From an uncultured Allobaculum sp. (GTDB lineage: Bacteria > Bacillota_I > Bacilli_A > Erysipelotrichales > Erysipelotrichaceae), in contig CAOKFJ010000088.1 of NCBI GenBank assembly GCA_948467695.1, positions 1-7,103 of the forward strand: DNA of 7,103 nucleotides, in the 5' to 3' direction. Positions 5,336 through 7,103 of this stretch are shown one piece after another (positions within the stretch are counted from its first letter, which is position 1; every line of letters starts with the position of its first letter). A program made the position numbers and the translations under genes. A model generated the notes under the pieces. That model saw only the letters and a list, made by a program, of their open reading frames with translations, was not told the DNA's origin and did no database searches.

Positions 5336-7103
5336 ATGAACCAGAAAAAATATCCGCCTGTGCACAAGGCGCTCAAAAAATACTATGGGTACGATTCCTT
5401 TCGTCCCGGTCAGCTTGATCTGATCTGCGCCATGCTGGATGGAAGGGATGTTTTAGGAATCATGCCGACCGGCGCGGGAAAATCCGTGTGCTATCAGATA
5501 CCCGCCGTCTTCATGAAAGGCATCACACTGGTGATTTCGCCCCTCATTTCGCTGATGAAAGACCAGGTCACCGCTCTCATTCAAGCCGGCATTCCCGCTG
5601 CTTATCTCAACAGCTCCCTGACATCGGGACAGTACCGCAAAGCGCTCTACTTCGCGTCGCAGGGAAAATATAAAATCATTTATGTCGCTCCCGAACGTCT
5701 GATGACGCCTGCTTTCCAGCAGTTTGTCCAGAATGTGGATATCTCGATGATCGCGATTGACGAAGCGCACTGCGTTTCCCAATGGGGCCAGAATTTCCGT
5801 CCAAGCTATCTGGATATCGCCGAATTCGCTTCGACGCTTCCGCATCGTCCGGTCATGGCGGCGTTTACCGCAACAGCCACCGGTCCGGTTAAAGACGACA
5901 TCATGCATATGCTCAATTTACAGTCTCCGCGTCTGCTCGTCACCGGCTTTGACCGCCCGAACCTGTATTTTGAAGTGAAGAAAACCCGCCGCAAATTCGA
6001 TGATCTTGTCGAATACCTCGAAGAACATCCAGGCGAGAGCGGCATTATCTATTGTCTGACGCGCAAGGAAACCGAAGAAGTGTGTCAGAAGCTCTGCGAT
6101 CAGGGGTTTCCCTGCACCCGCTATCACGCCGGGCTCGATGAACTCGAGCGCTCAAAAAATCAGGACGATTTCCAGTACGATCGCGTGCCGCTGATCACAG
6201 CGACTTCGGCTTTTGGCATGGGCATCAACAAATCGAACATCCGTTTTGTCATTCACTACTCCATGCCCTCCTCGCTTGAAAGCTATTATCAGGAAGCCGG
6301 ACGCGCCGGTCGCGATGGCGCTCCCGGACAGTGCATTCTGTTCTATTCAGCAGCCGATATCATGACAAACAAGTTCCTGATCGAAAAATCGAACGAGGAA
6401 AATCCGGAACAGCTTTCCCGCGACATGCATCGTCTCAATCAGATGGATGCCTACTGCAAGACACCCCTGTGCCTGCGCAGCTACATTCTGCAGTATTTCG
6501 GCGAAGCGTCGAGCGGGACATGCGACAACTGTTCGAACTGCAATGGCGACTGGGTTGAAGAAAACATTACTCTGGAAGCAGCGACAATTTACAAAGCGCT
6601 TCGCGAAATGCCCCGTCCCTACGGCATGGCAACCGTTCGCGACTTTCTCAAGGGAAAAGATCTGGAGAAACTGCGCTCTAGCGGGCTGACCTCGCTTCCG
6701 TCTCATGGAGCGCTGAAAGCAAAATCCGCAGACGAAATCATGCTGCTGCTTGAAAGCCTCGCCGGACGCGGATATCTGGAGCGAAGTTCCGACCGCTGGC
6801 AGGTCGTCTATCCTACTCCGCTTCTGCATAAAGCGGTAACGGAGAAAACGGACATCATCGTCCGCCGCAAACCGGATAAAGCCTACAAGCAGAAAAAGAG
6901 CATCATTCCCTCGAAAGCCGCGCAGGCTGTCGAAGCCGGTCAGCCCTACGAAAGCGGGCTGTTCGATCTGCTCAAAAAGAAGCGCAAAGAACTCGCTTTG
7001 GAAAAAGGTCTTCCGCCCTATATGATCTTCTCCGATGCCACACTGATGGAAATGGCCAAAACCATGCCTCTCGATAAAGAAGAACTCCTTCAAGTCCATG
7101 GCG
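5336..7103 (+). CDS. recQ: ATP-dependent DNA helicase RecQ (3' partial)
   Basis: 589 codons, still open at the right edge. RecQ is a superfamily 2 3'-5' DNA helicase in recombination and replication-fork repair, typically acting with RecJ and SSB. Order seen: motif 0 YYGYDSFRPGQ at 16-26; Walker A MPTGAGKS at 43-50; DEAH at 142-145, followed by the aromatic-rich loop CVSQWGQNFRPSY (E. coli has WGHDFRPEY); FTATAT at 177-182; motif VI QEAGRAGRDG at 319-328. The RecQ-Ct zinc site is C379, C396, C399 and C402, the spacing I recall for E. coli; a winged helix follows at about 405-500. HRDC begins at about 541 (GLFDLLKKKRKELALEKGLPPYMIFSD) and is cut by the window end. ATG 5336 is forced: an in-frame TAA sits at 5327 and motif 0 follows directly. 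No good Shine-Dalgarno precedes it (AAAGATCT), unlike the minus-strand genes here. Confidence 0.97.
   Translation, partial: MNQKKYPPVHKALKKYYGYDSFRPGQLDLICAMLDGRDVLGIMPTGAGKSVCYQIPAVFMKGITLVISPLISLMKDQVTALIQAGIPAAYLNSSLTSGQYRKALYFASQGKYKIIYVAPERLMTPAFQQFVQNVDISMIAIDEAHCVSQWGQNFRPSYLDIAEFASTLPHRPVMAAFTATATGPVKDDIMHMLNLQSPRLLVTGFDRPNLYFEVKKTRRKFDDLVEYLEEHPGESGIIYCLTRKETEEVCQKLCDQGFPCTRYHAGLDELERSKNQDDFQYDRVPLITATSAFGMGINKSNIRFVIHYSMPSSLESYYQEAGRAGRDGAPGQCILFYSAADIMTNKFLIEKSNEENPEQLSRDMHRLNQMDAYCKTPLCLRSYILQYFGEASSGTCDNCSNCNGDWVEENITLEAATIYKALREMPRPYGMATVRDFLKGKDLEKLRSSGLTSLPSHGALKAKSADEIMLLLESLAGRGYLERSSDRWQVVYPTPLLHKAVTEKTDIIVRRKPDKAYKQKKSIIPSKAAQAVEAGQPYESGLFDLLKKKRKELALEKGLPPYMIFSDATLMEMAKTMPLDKEELLQVHG

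Noticed and set aside
5179..5376. 65-codon minus-strand open frame in the recQ upstream spacer
   Set aside because: It overlaps the recQ start, and the translation has no signal or domain. A real small gene here is possible but unsupported.
6347..7099. 250-codon minus-strand open frame opposite recQ
   Set aside because: It lies entirely inside recQ, whose helicase motifs are continuous; the antisense product has no recognisable domain.

Overview
The window looks like chromosomal DNA of a low-to-moderate GC Bacillota (Firmicutes), probably a gut-type lineage such as Erysipelotrichales or a clostridial relative. The evidence is indirect: strong AGGAGG-type ribosome binding sites, U-tailed hairpin terminators, a single-step meso-diaminopimelate dehydrogenase, a DUF1846/UPF0371 protein, and a small HTH protein of a type I associate with Bacillota. 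The taxon is an inference, not a result.

Layout from left to right. Bases 1-274 (+) hold the C-terminal end of a probable Fic-family protein with a winged-helix tail. It is followed by a perfect 30-bp inverted repeat built from four copies of one decamer (318-384), then by a hairpin terminator that serves both converging genes (432-497). Four genes then lie on the minus strand: ddh (564-1538, D-amino-acid dehydrogenase acting on meso-DAP, for lysine and peptidoglycan precursors); a secreted acidic protein of unknown function (1883-2545); a small HTH regulator with a Cys-x3-Cys motif (2684-3178); and a DUF1846/UPF0371 protein of unknown function (3514-4974). Terminators at 1730-1770 and 3428-3479 split these into three units: ddh alone, HTH plus secreted protein as a possible pair, and DUF1846 alone. 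Finally recQ (5336 to the end, +) is divergent from DUF1846 across a 361-bp spacer. It is open at the window edge inside its HRDC domain.

The genes do not form one pathway. ddh, DUF1846 and recQ are ordinary single-unit chromosomal genes. The parts with unexplained structure are the nested inverted repeat after the Fic gene, the HTH/secreted pair with its repeat-rich leader and a hairpin on the start codon, and a palindrome over the ddh promoter. I found no CRISPR array, insertion sequence, tRNA or rRNA, and no convincing new multi-gene system.
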